This document shows positions 7,148-13,872 of a DNA stretch of 17,442 nucleotides, piece by piece. The translations under genes were made by a program, and so were the position numbers. The stretch is from NCBI GenBank assembly GCA_964557545.1, contig CAZLAK010000030.1, forward strand, positions 1-17,442. The letters are read 5' to 3'. The notes beneath the pieces are model-generated. The model was not told the origin of the DNA, made no database searches, and worked only from the letters and a program-made list of their open reading frames with translations. The number at the start of each line of letters is the position of its first letter. Positions within the stretch are counted from its first letter, which is position 1. Origin of the DNA: CAZLAK01 sp964557545 (GTDB lineage: Bacteria; Bacillota; Desulfotomaculia; Desulfotomaculales; Pelotomaculaceae).

Positions 7148-7807
7148 CTATAACAGCTTAGCACCGTTGATTACCAGCTCAAAACTGCACTTCAAAAATG
7201 AAGCGGCCCGCCGGCACATGATCATGCGGGAAAGGAATATTTCAAAGTATTCCATAACCGGACAGATGTCAATATCGATGGTCAGCTCCATAGTAATGGT
7301 CCGCTTATCATTGTCTACCCAAAGAAAAGAGTGTTCCACGGCGTAGTTTACCCGGTCGTGGATATCGAAGGTGGCAAAATCTGTATTCCTCACCCGGGAG
7401 CGGTGGACATCCGATTTGTCGGCCACAATAAGGGCGGCCGCCACACTGTTGACGGCCTGGCCGTACTGCTCTTCGTGATTGGCAATGGCAGATATAACGG
7501 TAGCTATTTCGTCGGGGTGCATCCCCATCTGCAAAAGGATGGGGTAAGCGATTACGGCGCCCGAAATTCCGTGGTCGTTCCTGCTCACCACGTTGCCGAT
7601 ATCGTGCATGTAGCCGGCAATAGCCGCCAGCTCTGTCTGCCTTGGGGGATAGCCCAAACGCTCCAAAATATTTCTGGCAATACTGGAAACTAAATTTACG
7701 TGCCGGTAGCCGTGCTCAGTATAACCCATCACGCCTAAGTACTTATTTCCCTTGCGGATAAAAGAGTCGATTACCGGATCTTTTTTGATATCCTCAAGGG
7801 TGATCAC
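7148..7807 (-). CDS. HD-domain phosphohydrolase-like protein
   Basis: A 219-residue cytosolic protein with a complete HD metal site: R35-H36, the H68-D69 doublet in AGYMHDIGN, H79 in NDHGISGA, H97, the H111-E112 pair in ANHEE, and D130 in VADKSD. These ligands and the extra H79/H111 resemble HD domains that hydrolyse nucleotides or phosphomonoesters and sometimes use two metals. The last 70 residues, rich in Ile/Met/Phe (TITMELTIDIDICPVMEYFEIF), form a family-specific C-terminal domain. Start is GTG 7807, with TAGGAG about 11 bases upstream. It sits between yajC and secD, an arrangement I recall from related Clostridia, but its substrate and any link to secretion are unknown. Confidence 0.88.
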   Translation of the reverse strand: MITLEDIKKDPVIDSFIRKGNKYLGVMGYTEHGYRHVNLVSSIARNILERLGYPPRQTELAAIAGYMHDIGNVVSRNDHGISGAVIAYPILLQMGMHPDEIATVISAIANHEEQYGQAVNSVAAALIVADKSDVHRSRVRNTDFATFDIHDRVNYAVEHSFLWVDNDKRTITMELTIDIDICPVMEYFEIFLSRMIMCRRAASFLKCSFELVINGAKLL

Positions 7808-7844
7808 AGTTAAAACAACTCCTACTGGGTTTTAAAAACAGGCG

Positions 7845-7882
7845 CTTTTCAAATAAAAGCAGGAGCAGACGCGGTCTACTCC
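7845..7882 (-). terminator. Hairpin overlapping the yajC stop codon
   Basis: On the minus strand GGAGTAGAC pairs with GTCTGCTCC (9 bp, one G.U) around a CGC loop, at 7882-7862, and is followed by TGCTTTTATTTG. The yajC TAG lies within the 5' arm. It looks like an intrinsic terminator and may make transcription into the HD, secD and secF genes partial. Alternatively it is an mRNA-stabilising or processing hairpin. Confidence 0.6.
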
Positions 7883-8175
7883 TTGCTATCTTTGCTGTCA
7901 TTCCCTTCCCTGCCAATAACCTGGGACACCGCGCTCTTTAAAATTTCTATTCTTACGTTATCAGAAACCCTTAAAATCAGGGAATCTTCTTTTACCTTAA
8001 CAATAGTGCCAAAGATCCCCCCCACAGTAACTATCCGGTCATCTACTTTAAGTTTTTTTATCATTTCCTGGTGCTTTTTTTGCCGCTGCTGCTGGGGCCT
8101 GATCATCAAAAAATAAAGGATGGCAAAAAGCCCCACTATGTACAGCAAGGAAATTAGCTGGGTATTACTCTGCAA
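7876..8175 (-). CDS. yajC: Preprotein translocase accessory subunit YajC
   Basis: A 99-residue single-span membrane protein of the SecDF-YajC complex. A transmembrane helix at about 7-25 (LISLLYIVGLFAILYFLMI) is followed by the hallmark RPQQQRQKKHQEMIKKLKV and a small beta domain DRIVTVGGIFGTIVKVKED, ending in a charged tail DSKDSKE. Start is TTG 8175, behind a strong GGAGGGGGG at 7-8 bases. It is placed after tgt and before the HD gene, secD and secF, the common tgt-yajC-secD-secF order, with one gene inserted. A hairpin overlaps the stop codon. Confidence 0.95.
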   Translation of the reverse strand: MQSNTQLISLLYIVGLFAILYFLMIRPQQQRQKKHQEMIKKLKVDDRIVTVGGIFGTIVKVKEDSLILRVSDNVRIEILKSAVSQVIGREGNDSKDSKE

Positions 8176-8257
8176 TCTTACCCCCCTCCTTTCTTTTTGG
8201 TTCTTTAATTCTTTTCTTCCGGCAAAAATTCCTCTTATTTATGATTTTTCTTTTAAA

Positions 8258-9370
8258 TCATTTCCCCAAGTAGCTTTTCAAAAAATTTCTGCTGTATTCC
8301 ACAATTTTACCCTGTTTTATCGCTTCTCTTATTTCTTGCATCAACCTCAATGTAAAATAAAGGTTGTGAATTGTAGTCAGGCGTATGCCAAGCACCTCGC
8401 CGGCTTTTAAGAGGTGCCTTATATAGGCCCTGGTGTAGTGGCGGCAGGTATAGCACCCGCAGCCGGGCTCTAATGGCTTAAAATCGCGGGCGTACTCCGC
8501 GTTGCGCACTACAATTTTGCCGTTTTTGGTAAGGGCCGTGCCGTTTCTGGCTACCCTGGTGGGCAGCACGCAGTCAAACATATCGATTCCCCGTACCACT
8601 CCTTCTACCAGACAGTCCGGAGAACCGACGCCCATCAGGTAGCGGGGCTTATCGTAAGGCAAAAGGGGAACGGTATGATCCAGCACTTCGTACATAAGCT
8701 CCTTGGGTTCGCCCACACTCAGCCCACCGAGGGCGTAGCCGGCAAAGCCGAGTTCTACCAGCCCGGCAGCACTTTTTTCTCTGAGGTCACGGTACACACC
8801 CCCCTGGACAATACCAAAAACAGCCTGGTCCTCCCGCCGGTGGGCGGCCAGACAGCGTTTTGCCCAGCGCTCGGTTCGCATAACGGCCTCCTTGGCGTAC
8901 TCGTAGTCGCAAGGGTAAGGCGTGCATTCATCAAAAACCATGGCAATGTCAGAGCCGAGAGCCATTTGCACTTCCATAGCCTTTTCGGGGCTGAAAAAGT
9001 GCAAAGAGCCATCTATGTGGGACCTAAAAGTCACACCTTCTTCGGTTACCCGCCTAAGAGGCGCCAGGCTGAACACCTGAAAACCGCCGCTGTCCGTTAA
9101 AATAGGGCCGTTCCAATTCATAAAGCGGTGTAAGCCGCCGGCTTCCCGGATTACTTCGTGACCGGGTCTTAAATAGAGGTGGTAGGTGTTGCTCAAAATC
9201 ATTTGTCCGCCGGCTTCCCGCACCTCTTCCGGGGTCATGGTCTTTACTGTAGCCTGTGTCCCTACGGGCATAAAAACGGGGGTCTCTACCACACCGCGGG
9301 AAGTATATAAAAGGCCGGTGCGGGCGGCAGTTGCAACATCTGCGTGGGAGACATCAAATTTTACAGCCAT
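8258..9370 (-). CDS. tgt: tRNA-guanine transglycosylase (bacterial Tgt)
   Basis: A 370-residue enzyme that swaps guanine 34 of Asp/Asn/His/Tyr tRNAs for preQ1 (or queuine in salvage-type bacteria). Seen: SNTYHLYLRPG at 60-70, D93 in LTDSGGFQVFSL (general acid/base), GIVQGGVYRDLR near 186-197, GGLSVGEPKE near 215-224, and MFDCVLPTRVARNG with D266 as the probable nucleophile. The zinc site is C304xC306xxC309 with H335 (25 residues later). All catalytic and metal residues are present at normal length. Start is ATG 9370, with CAGGGA about 9 bases upstream. It lies 66 bases after queA, which acts next in the pathway, and before yajC. Confidence 0.98.
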   Translation of the reverse strand: MAVKFDVSHADVATAARTGLLYTSRGVVETPVFMPVGTQATVKTMTPEEVREAGGQMILSNTYHLYLRPGHEVIREAGGLHRFMNWNGPILTDSGGFQVFSLAPLRRVTEEGVTFRSHIDGSLHFFSPEKAMEVQMALGSDIAMVFDECTPYPCDYEYAKEAVMRTERWAKRCLAAHRREDQAVFGIVQGGVYRDLREKSAAGLVELGFAGYALGGLSVGEPKELMYEVLDHTVPLLPYDKPRYLMGVGSPDCLVEGVVRGIDMFDCVLPTRVARNGTALTKNGKIVVRNAEYARDFKPLEPGCGCYTCRHYTRAYIRHLLKAGEVLGIRLTTIHNLYFTLRLMQEIREAIKQGKIVEYSRNFLKSYLGK

Positions 9371-9436
9371 ATTGAGTTTCCCTGCACCTTCTAACAGCTA
9401 TTTCCCATTCTAACCCCTTTCATGCAAAATGTACAG

Positions 9437-10462
9437 TCAAATGATCAGCATGGCATCGCCGAAACTAAAAAAGCGGTAACCCAAGCTTATAGCTTCACGG
9501 TAGGCGCAAAGTATTCTTTCCCTTCCGGCTAGAGCCGAAACCATCATGAGCAGTGTCGACCTAGGGAGGTGGAAGTTGGTAATAAGTCCGTCGATTGCCA
9601 AAAACCTGTACCCGGGGTAGATGAAGATGTCCGTCCAGCCAGAGCCGGGCTGGACCTCCCCCGAGGCAGCAGCGGCAGATTCTAAACAGCGTGTCGTGGT
9701 AGTGCCGACGGCAATCACCCTGCCCCCCTGCTGCCTGGCGTTGTTGATGGCCCTAGCCGCTTCTTCGGCTATTTCGTAGTACTCGGCGTGCATGCGGTGC
9801 TTGGTGATATCGTCCACTATTACCGGCCGGAATGTCCCCAGCCCGACGTGCAGTAGGACCGGTACGATTTTAACTCCCTTCTCTTTTATTTCTTTCATTA
9901 GCTCAGGAGTAAAGTGAAGCCCGGCTGTGGGGGCTGCTGCCGATCCCGCCTGCCGGGCGTAAACGGTCTGGTACCTTTTTCCGTCCATCAGGGGTTTCTT
10001 TATATACGGGGGTAAAGGAACCAGACCAACGCGCTCCAGCACAACTTCCAACGGACCGCTGCACTTTAAGTCCACCACCCTGCCGCCGTAATCGGTCACA
10101 CCCTCTACCCAAGCTTCCAGCTGCCCCTCCCCAAAAGAAAGCACGCTGCCCGGCGTGACCTTTTTGCCCGGCTTAGCCAGAACCTCCCAGCGGCTGCCGC
10201 TCACGCTCTTTAAGAGGAGAATTTCCACTCTTGCACCCGTATCTTTTTTTATACCCACGAGGCGTGCCGGCAGCACCTTTGTTTCGTTGATAACCAAAAC
10301 ATCGCCGGCTCGCGTGTAATCCACCAGATCTCTAAAACGGCGGTGCTCAAAAGGACCGCCGTCTTTAGGGACCACCATGAGGCGCGACTCATCCCGCTTC
10401 TCTGCCGGCTCTTGGGCAATAAGTTCTTGTGGCAGGTAGTAATCAAAATCTGAGAGTTTCAC
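9437..10462 (-). CDS. queA: S-adenosylmethionine:tRNA ribosyltransferase-isomerase QueA
   Basis: A 341-residue enzyme that transfers and isomerises the ribosyl part of SAM onto preQ1-tRNA, giving epoxyqueuosine. Seen: the N-terminal MKLSDFDYYLPQELIAQEPAEKR type opening (first 23 residues), ARAGDVLVINETKVLPARL-like text near 50-68, PLPPYIKKP near 150-158, YQTVYARQAGSAAAPTAGLHF near 163-183, HVGLGTFRPV near 206-215, HRMHAEYYE near 222-230, the GTTTTRCLES motif, and FIYPGYRFLAIDGLITNFHLPRSTLLMM near 280-310. Full length for the family. Start is GTG 10462, behind AAGGTGATG. It lies 16 bases after the SpoIID/LytB gene and 66 before tgt; with queH upstream, the last three queuosine steps are co-transcribed. 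Confidence 0.98.
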   Translation of the reverse strand: MKLSDFDYYLPQELIAQEPAEKRDESRLMVVPKDGGPFEHRRFRDLVDYTRAGDVLVINETKVLPARLVGIKKDTGARVEILLLKSVSGSRWEVLAKPGKKVTPGSVLSFGEGQLEAWVEGVTDYGGRVVDLKCSGPLEVVLERVGLVPLPPYIKKPLMDGKRYQTVYARQAGSAAAPTAGLHFTPELMKEIKEKGVKIVPVLLHVGLGTFRPVIVDDITKHRMHAEYYEIAEEAARAINNARQQGGRVIAVGTTTTRCLESAAAASGEVQPGSGWTDIFIYPGYRFLAIDGLITNFHLPRSTLLMMVSALAGRERILCAYREAISLGYRFFSFGDAMLII

Positions 10463-10478
10463 CGGTCATCACCTTGTG

Positions 10479-11939
10479 CTACTGTTTGCCAAGCCACGGC
10501 AGGCTTTCTTGGGAACCTTCTTTAGCAAGATTTTGGGGGCCGTCTGGCAACGGCTGTTTCCCGTAGCCGGCAGCAAGTTTTACCCCTGTAAAGTAGTATC
10601 TCAATATATCCTGGTAATTATAGCCTTTCTGGGCCATGCCGCGCGCCCCCCATTGGGACATGCCCAGGCCGTGGCCAAAACCGCTGCCGCGTATTTCTAC
10701 ACTGCTGAGCAGTCCTTTGGCGTCTTTTTTGACATTCATCGTAAAGAGTGCACTCTTTAACCCCAGTGCTGTTCTTACGGCGTCTGCATTGCCTATCTCC
10801 ACTTTAATAGGGGAACCCTTTTCGTCTTCCCCCTTGACAAGAATTTTCTTAACCCTCTGTCCGCTGGACGTCCGGGAAAGCTCCTCTAAACCGGTAATTT
10901 TTTTAAAATTGTAACCGGCTTTTTTCAACTGGATTGCTAGCTGGTCGGCAGTATAGCTTACCTGCCAGTTGTAGTGGAGGTCGTTTTTATCGTAAGGATC
11001 GGCTTTGCCCTTTATGTACGGCAAGGGGTTTAACCAAACATCTTCGCTGTTCTCTGTAAAGCCGCCGCTGCTTGAATGGTAAAAAGTGTAAGCCAGTTCA
11101 CCGTTATACAGTAACACCACTCCAGCCGTTTCCAGAACGGCCCGGTCGGCAGCGGGAGTTTCGACACCGCAACCCCGGTAAACCTGGCTCAGTTGATCGG
11201 CCCGCACGTCATAAATATCTTTGGAGTTCTTTACTTGTAATAAGGCGTAATTGCGGGCCGCCACTGCCTGCGCCTTGAGGGCTTCCAGCGGCCAACTGGC
11301 GGGCATTTCTGAGGGCACCACCCCCCGCAGGTAATCCTCCAGGGGAACCCTATTAACCACCGAAATAGCGCCGCTTTTAGCGTGGATTTCAAGCTCTCCC
11401 CGGTACACAGCCGTCTCGCTGCCCGCACCTAAAGCCAGAAGAGCACCGTCCGCTGCAAGGTTCAATGGTTTTTTTCCGGCTGTGGATAAGGCTACTAAAT
11501 TTGCATAATTACCACAGGCTGCCAGTTGATCACTGCCATCCAGTAAAAAAATGTTAGAAATAGCAACTTTCTGGGGCAAAGAACTAAAGCCCGTAACTAC
11601 TGCCAGTTCTGCACTAGCAGGCCGTACCAATAGAGGACCCGCATAATTGCCGCGGCTGTTTTTAGCCTCCAAAACCTCTATTTTACTGCCCTTTATACCT
11701 GCCCGCCACTCACTGCCTGCCTTTATTTTATCAATCACCTTGCCGCTTGACTGGTCAACTAACTCGTAAATACCGCCAACCGGTTTAAAATCGACGCAGT
11801 TTTGTCCTTCGGCCACCAGTACCCTTATGTTTTTAAGGTGTTCTTCCCCAAAAGAATTGGACGGTAAAAACAAAAAAACCGCAGAACACAGGGCAAGCGT
11901 AAAGAAAAATTTCAGCCCGTTCACTCTTCCACCCCGCAT
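10479..11939 (-). CDS. SpoIID/LytB-domain protein (peptidoglycan-degrading, sporulation-type)
   Basis: A 486-residue exported protein. A signal sequence (about 9-30, LKFFFTLALCSAVFLFLP) is followed by a variable N-terminal part (31-185) and the SpoIID domain (about 185-455). That domain has PLEDYLRGVVPSEMPASWP with E211 as the probable catalytic acid, LKAQAVAARNYAL, YHSSSGGFTENSEDVW at 287-302, and GSGFGHGLGMSQWGARGMA at 418-436. SpoIID is a lytic transglycosylase acting on glycan strands during engulfment; LytB relatives modify other wall hydrolases. The long N-terminal part resembles LytB-type members. ATG 11939 lacks a ribosome binding site, while GTG 11924 (residue 6) follows GGGGTGG at about 4 bases, so either may be the start. 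Neighbours are DUF2905 (14 bases before) and queA (16 after). Confidence 0.93.
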   Translation of the reverse strand: MRGGRVNGLKFFFTLALCSAVFLFLPSNSFGEEHLKNIRVLVAEGQNCVDFKPVGGIYELVDQSSGKVIDKIKAGSEWRAGIKGSKIEVLEAKNSRGNYAGPLLVRPASAELAVVTGFSSLPQKVAISNIFLLDGSDQLAACGNYANLVALSTAGKKPLNLAADGALLALGAGSETAVYRGELEIHAKSGAISVVNRVPLEDYLRGVVPSEMPASWPLEALKAQAVAARNYALLQVKNSKDIYDVRADQLSQVYRGCGVETPAADRAVLETAGVVLLYNGELAYTFYHSSSGGFTENSEDVWLNPLPYIKGKADPYDKNDLHYNWQVSYTADQLAIQLKKAGYNFKKITGLEELSRTSSGQRVKKILVKGEDEKGSPIKVEIGNADAVRTALGLKSALFTMNVKKDAKGLLSSVEIRGSGFGHGLGMSQWGARGMAQKGYNYQDILRYYFTGVKLAAGYGKQPLPDGPQNLAKEGSQESLPWLGKQ

Positions 11940-11953
11940 TGCCAGTATGCGCC

Positions 11954-12178
11954 CTAGCGACGGAATATGTTAAATAAATTTAAAAACAGAGAGAGAATAA
12001 TGCTTATTAAAAGGCAGGTAACGAGCGGAAAATAAAAGCTAAAATTCTCTTTTTGCACGACTATGTCTCCTGGCAGGCGGCCCAGCCCCAAAATCCTGCC
12101 GCCCGCCCAAAAAACTACCCCCATTACTACCAGCGTAAGGCCAAACATAATTAAAACCCGGCCAAAGTAATCCCACAT
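11954..12178 (-). CDS. DUF2905 family small membrane protein
   Basis: A 74-residue protein with two membrane helices: about 3-25 (YFGRVLIMFGLTLVVMGVVF) and 48-70 (FPLVTCLLISIILSLFLNLF). Between them is the family motif GLGRLPGDIVVQKENFSFYF. DUF2905 is of unknown function and is typically encoded between ruvB and queA in Clostridia and Deltaproteobacteria, as recalled. AAGGGGTG is only 2 bases from ATG 12187 but 11 from ATG 12178, so I choose 12178 (MWDYFGR); ATG 12187 would add three residues. It starts just after the queH stop, suggesting translational coupling. Confidence 0.9.
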   Translation of the reverse strand: MWDYFGRVLIMFGLTLVVMGVVFWAGGRILGLGRLPGDIVVQKENFSFYFPLVTCLLISIILSLFLNLFNIFRR

Positions 12179-12186
12179 AATAATCA

Positions 12187-12729
12187 TTACACCCCTTTTT
12201 GCAGCTTATAATAGCGTTCTTTTTCACTGTACAGGCAGCCGCAGTACTGCTGCCTGTACATGCCGGCTTCCTTTGACTTGGTCACCGCCAGCTTGTAGCC
12301 GGGCCGGAAATCTTCATAGTAAAACTTAACGCCAAAAGCAGCGGCGGCCACCTCTCCTGTCTCCCGCACCAGGTCGTGTTTCTGCCAGGGGCTGACCAGA
12401 AGAGTGGTGGTAAAAAGCTCAAAACCTCCTTTCTTGGCCACCCTGGCTGCCTGCTCAAGCCTTAATGCATAACAAAACCGGCAGCGCAGTGCCTCCCTGT
12501 AGACAACCTGGCGCAAGAATTCCTCCATTTTGTATTCGCTGTCCCATATCACCTTTAAACCCTCGGAAATAGCGTAGTTTTCCAGGGTTTCTTTGCGTTT
12601 TAAAAACTCAGTGTACGGGTGAATATTGGGGTTAAAATAATAGCCCATCACTTCCAGACCCTTTTCCCTCAAGACATCGAGAGGGTAAATGAGGCAAGGG
12701 CCGCAGCAGATGTGGAGGAGAATTTTTAT
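12187..12729 (-). CDS. queH: Epoxyqueuosine reductase QueH, with an apparent ATA start codon
   Basis: QueH (former DUF208) reduces epoxyqueuosine-tRNA to queuosine-tRNA, replacing the cobalamin enzyme QueG. Read from ATA 12729 it has 180 residues and opens (M)KILLHICCGPC, with C8, C9 and C12, then GYYFNPNIHPYTEF near 29-42, CRFC at C83/C86, and YCGC at C163/C165: the full conserved cysteine set that binds the iron-sulfur and second metal centres. The frame is open up to a TAA at 12787-12789 and offers no ATG, GTG or TTG before TTG 12672, which lies after the first cysteine motif and would give a non-functional 161-residue form. GGGGAGGG stands 6 bases before ATA. CTG 12774 is another possible start. 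It heads the operon toward queA and tgt. Confidence 0.9.
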   Translation of the reverse strand: MKILLHICCGPCLIYPLDVLREKGLEVMGYYFNPNIHPYTEFLKRKETLENYAISEGLKVIWDSEYKMEEFLRQVVYREALRCRFCYALRLEQAARVAKKGGFELFTTTLLVSPWQKHDLVRETGEVAAAAFGVKFYYEDFRPGYKLAVTKSKEAGMYRQQYCGCLYSEKERYYKLQKGV

Positions 12730-12802
12730 TTTTATCCCTCCCCGCTTAAAAGTTGTCCAACAATATCCCCGCAGTTTTCCCGGATTTTAAATCCTTTATA
12801 TA

Positions 12803-12831
12803 ATATTAGGCTATTTACTGACGGTTTGCAA
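12803..12831 (-). promoter_or_regulatory. Candidate sigma-A promoter of the queH-to-secF operon
   Basis: On the minus strand TTGCAA (12831-12826) and TAATAT (12808-12803) are separated by 17 bases, with an AT-rich stretch after the -10. Transcription would begin near 12796, leaving a leader of about 65 bases before the queH ATA codon. The hexamers match the consensus at four of six bases each, and spacing is ideal. Confidence 0.55.
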
Positions 12832-12863
12832 TGAACACAGCTAGTTAAAGACCTCCCGGGGTC

Positions 12864-12884
12864 CCAAATTTTCTAATAATTTGG
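12864..12884. promoter_or_regulatory. Inverted repeat CCAAATT-N7-AATTTGG, possible operator
   Basis: Perfect 7-bp arms with a 7-base spacer, immediately 5' to the regulator remnant and about 33 bases upstream of the queH -35 box. It could be an old autoregulatory site of the GntR/FCD regulator, or a weak hairpin. Binding is inferred only. Confidence 0.4.
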
Positions 12885-13189
12885 TATACATCAATAAGGA
12901 ATTGTCAATTACACACCGCTCAGCGGAAGGCTCTGGTAACACTTTCTTAATGAATGCTCTAGAAACAATTCAGTCCCACGTAAGTTTAGTTATGTCAACC
13001 TCTTTATCACAGGATTCCCGGCCCCAGCAAAACATTAAAGAACACAAGATGATCCTAGAAGCGATTATTTTAAGGGATGCTGACCTCTCAGAAGCAGTAG
13101 CCAGAGCACACATCCGCAACGCCTTAAAAGCAGCTGTTTCACAGATGTCGAAAGCCAGCAATGCAAATCCATCGGTTTTTAGAATTTAA
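12881..13189 (+). pseudogene. Remnant of a GntR/FadR-family regulator (C-terminal half of the FCD domain)
   Basis: The 102-residue frame from TTG 12881 reads THRSAEGSGNTFLMNALETI, an altered form of the FCD core FHxxLAEASGNPFL, followed by SRPQQNIKEHKMILEAIILR and DADLSEAVARAHIRNALKAA, the standard C-terminal FCD helices with their metal or ligand His residues. The winged-helix DNA-binding domain and the first half of FCD are absent, and the DNA upstream (12730-12880) is occupied by queH control sequence on the other strand. No ribosome binding site is seen. Intact regulators have about 220-240 residues. Its TAA overlaps the stop of the LUD gene, tail to tail. Such regulators often control lactate or organic acid genes, so the adjacent LUD gene may have been its target. 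Confidence 0.7.
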
Positions 13190-13818
13190 ATTCCCAACTC
13201 TTCTCCAACCAGTAAAATATTGAAATCTGCGTTCATCCTCGGCCTTGCTTCAATGATTACCAGGGCGCGGCACTGTTTGGCAGGAGGGCGGCAGTTCACG
13301 CAATAACCCGCCGCAGCACACGGTGCAGGGGCTTTTTTGCGAGCGTACAATTCAGGCGCCACTTTGTTTTTGACCCTATGAATACCGCTTTGTACGTCAT
13401 CTACTAACTTATTGAGCCCCGCTACCACAATCACTTTCCCCGGGCCAAAAATCATAGAACTCACACGGTTGCCGCTTCCGTCTAGATTAATTAACTGACC
13501 GTCACGAGTTATGGCATTGGTACTGCACAAGAAAACATCACACGTTCTTTGGCAGAGGAGAGTCTTTCGTATCTCCTCCGCGCCTAATTCTTTATCCCAG
13601 TGATCGTAAACCGTATTACCCCTCTTTTTTAATAATTCAACCAAGCCCATTTGTCTAACCGTGAACGATCCTCCGACACCGACAGTTGAGCCCGGCGGAA
13701 TCATTTCGAGGATCATCTTTTTTGCCGCTTCAGTATTTTCAGCAAAGTAAGCATTAAACTCATTTTTCCTGAGTTCTTCTAAAACCTTTTGCAGAACATC
13801 ATAATCAAAATTAAACAT
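13186..13818 (-). CDS. LUD-domain protein, LutC/YkgG-like (lactate utilization family)
   Basis: A 210-residue protein with the LUD (DUF162) fold: an N-terminal helix (DVLQKVLEELRKNEFNAYF), PPGSTVGVGGSFTVRQMGLV near 41-60, CDVFLCSTNAITRDGQLINL near 93-112, DGSGNRVSSMIFGPGKVIVV near 113-132, and a Cys-rich segment C168-C182 (PCAAAGYCVNCRPPAKQC) before the last strand. LutC works with LutA and LutB in L-lactate oxidation, but stand-alone single-domain members like this one are common in Clostridia and unproven. Start is ATG 13818 with only a weak GGCAGGG upstream. No LutA/LutB partners are in the window. It lies 54 bases after yebC and overlaps the stop of the regulator remnant. Confidence 0.85.
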   Translation of the reverse strand: MFNFDYDVLQKVLEELRKNEFNAYFAENTEAAKKMILEMIPPGSTVGVGGSFTVRQMGLVELLKKRGNTVYDHWDKELGAEEIRKTLLCQRTCDVFLCSTNAITRDGQLINLDGSGNRVSSMIFGPGKVIVVAGLNKLVDDVQSGIHRVKNKVAPELYARKKAPAPCAAAGYCVNCRPPAKQCRALVIIEARPRMNADFNILLVGEELGI

Positions 13819-13872
13819 AAATTAGCCCTGCCTTTTTACCCTGCACTCCCAGCAAGCATTTTTCTCATTTGT

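Noticed and set aside
12187..12672. queH as a 161-residue protein from TTG 12672
   Set aside because: The frame continues upstream through LLHICCGPC, which is essential and conserved in QueH. TTG 12672 has no proper ribosome binding site and would remove three cysteines.
12730..12800. PreQ1 riboswitch in the queH leader
   Set aside because: The leader of about 65 bases lacks a preQ1-I type stem-loop followed by the A-rich tail. It shows only short inverted repeats (GGATTT/AAATCC, GTTG/CAAC).
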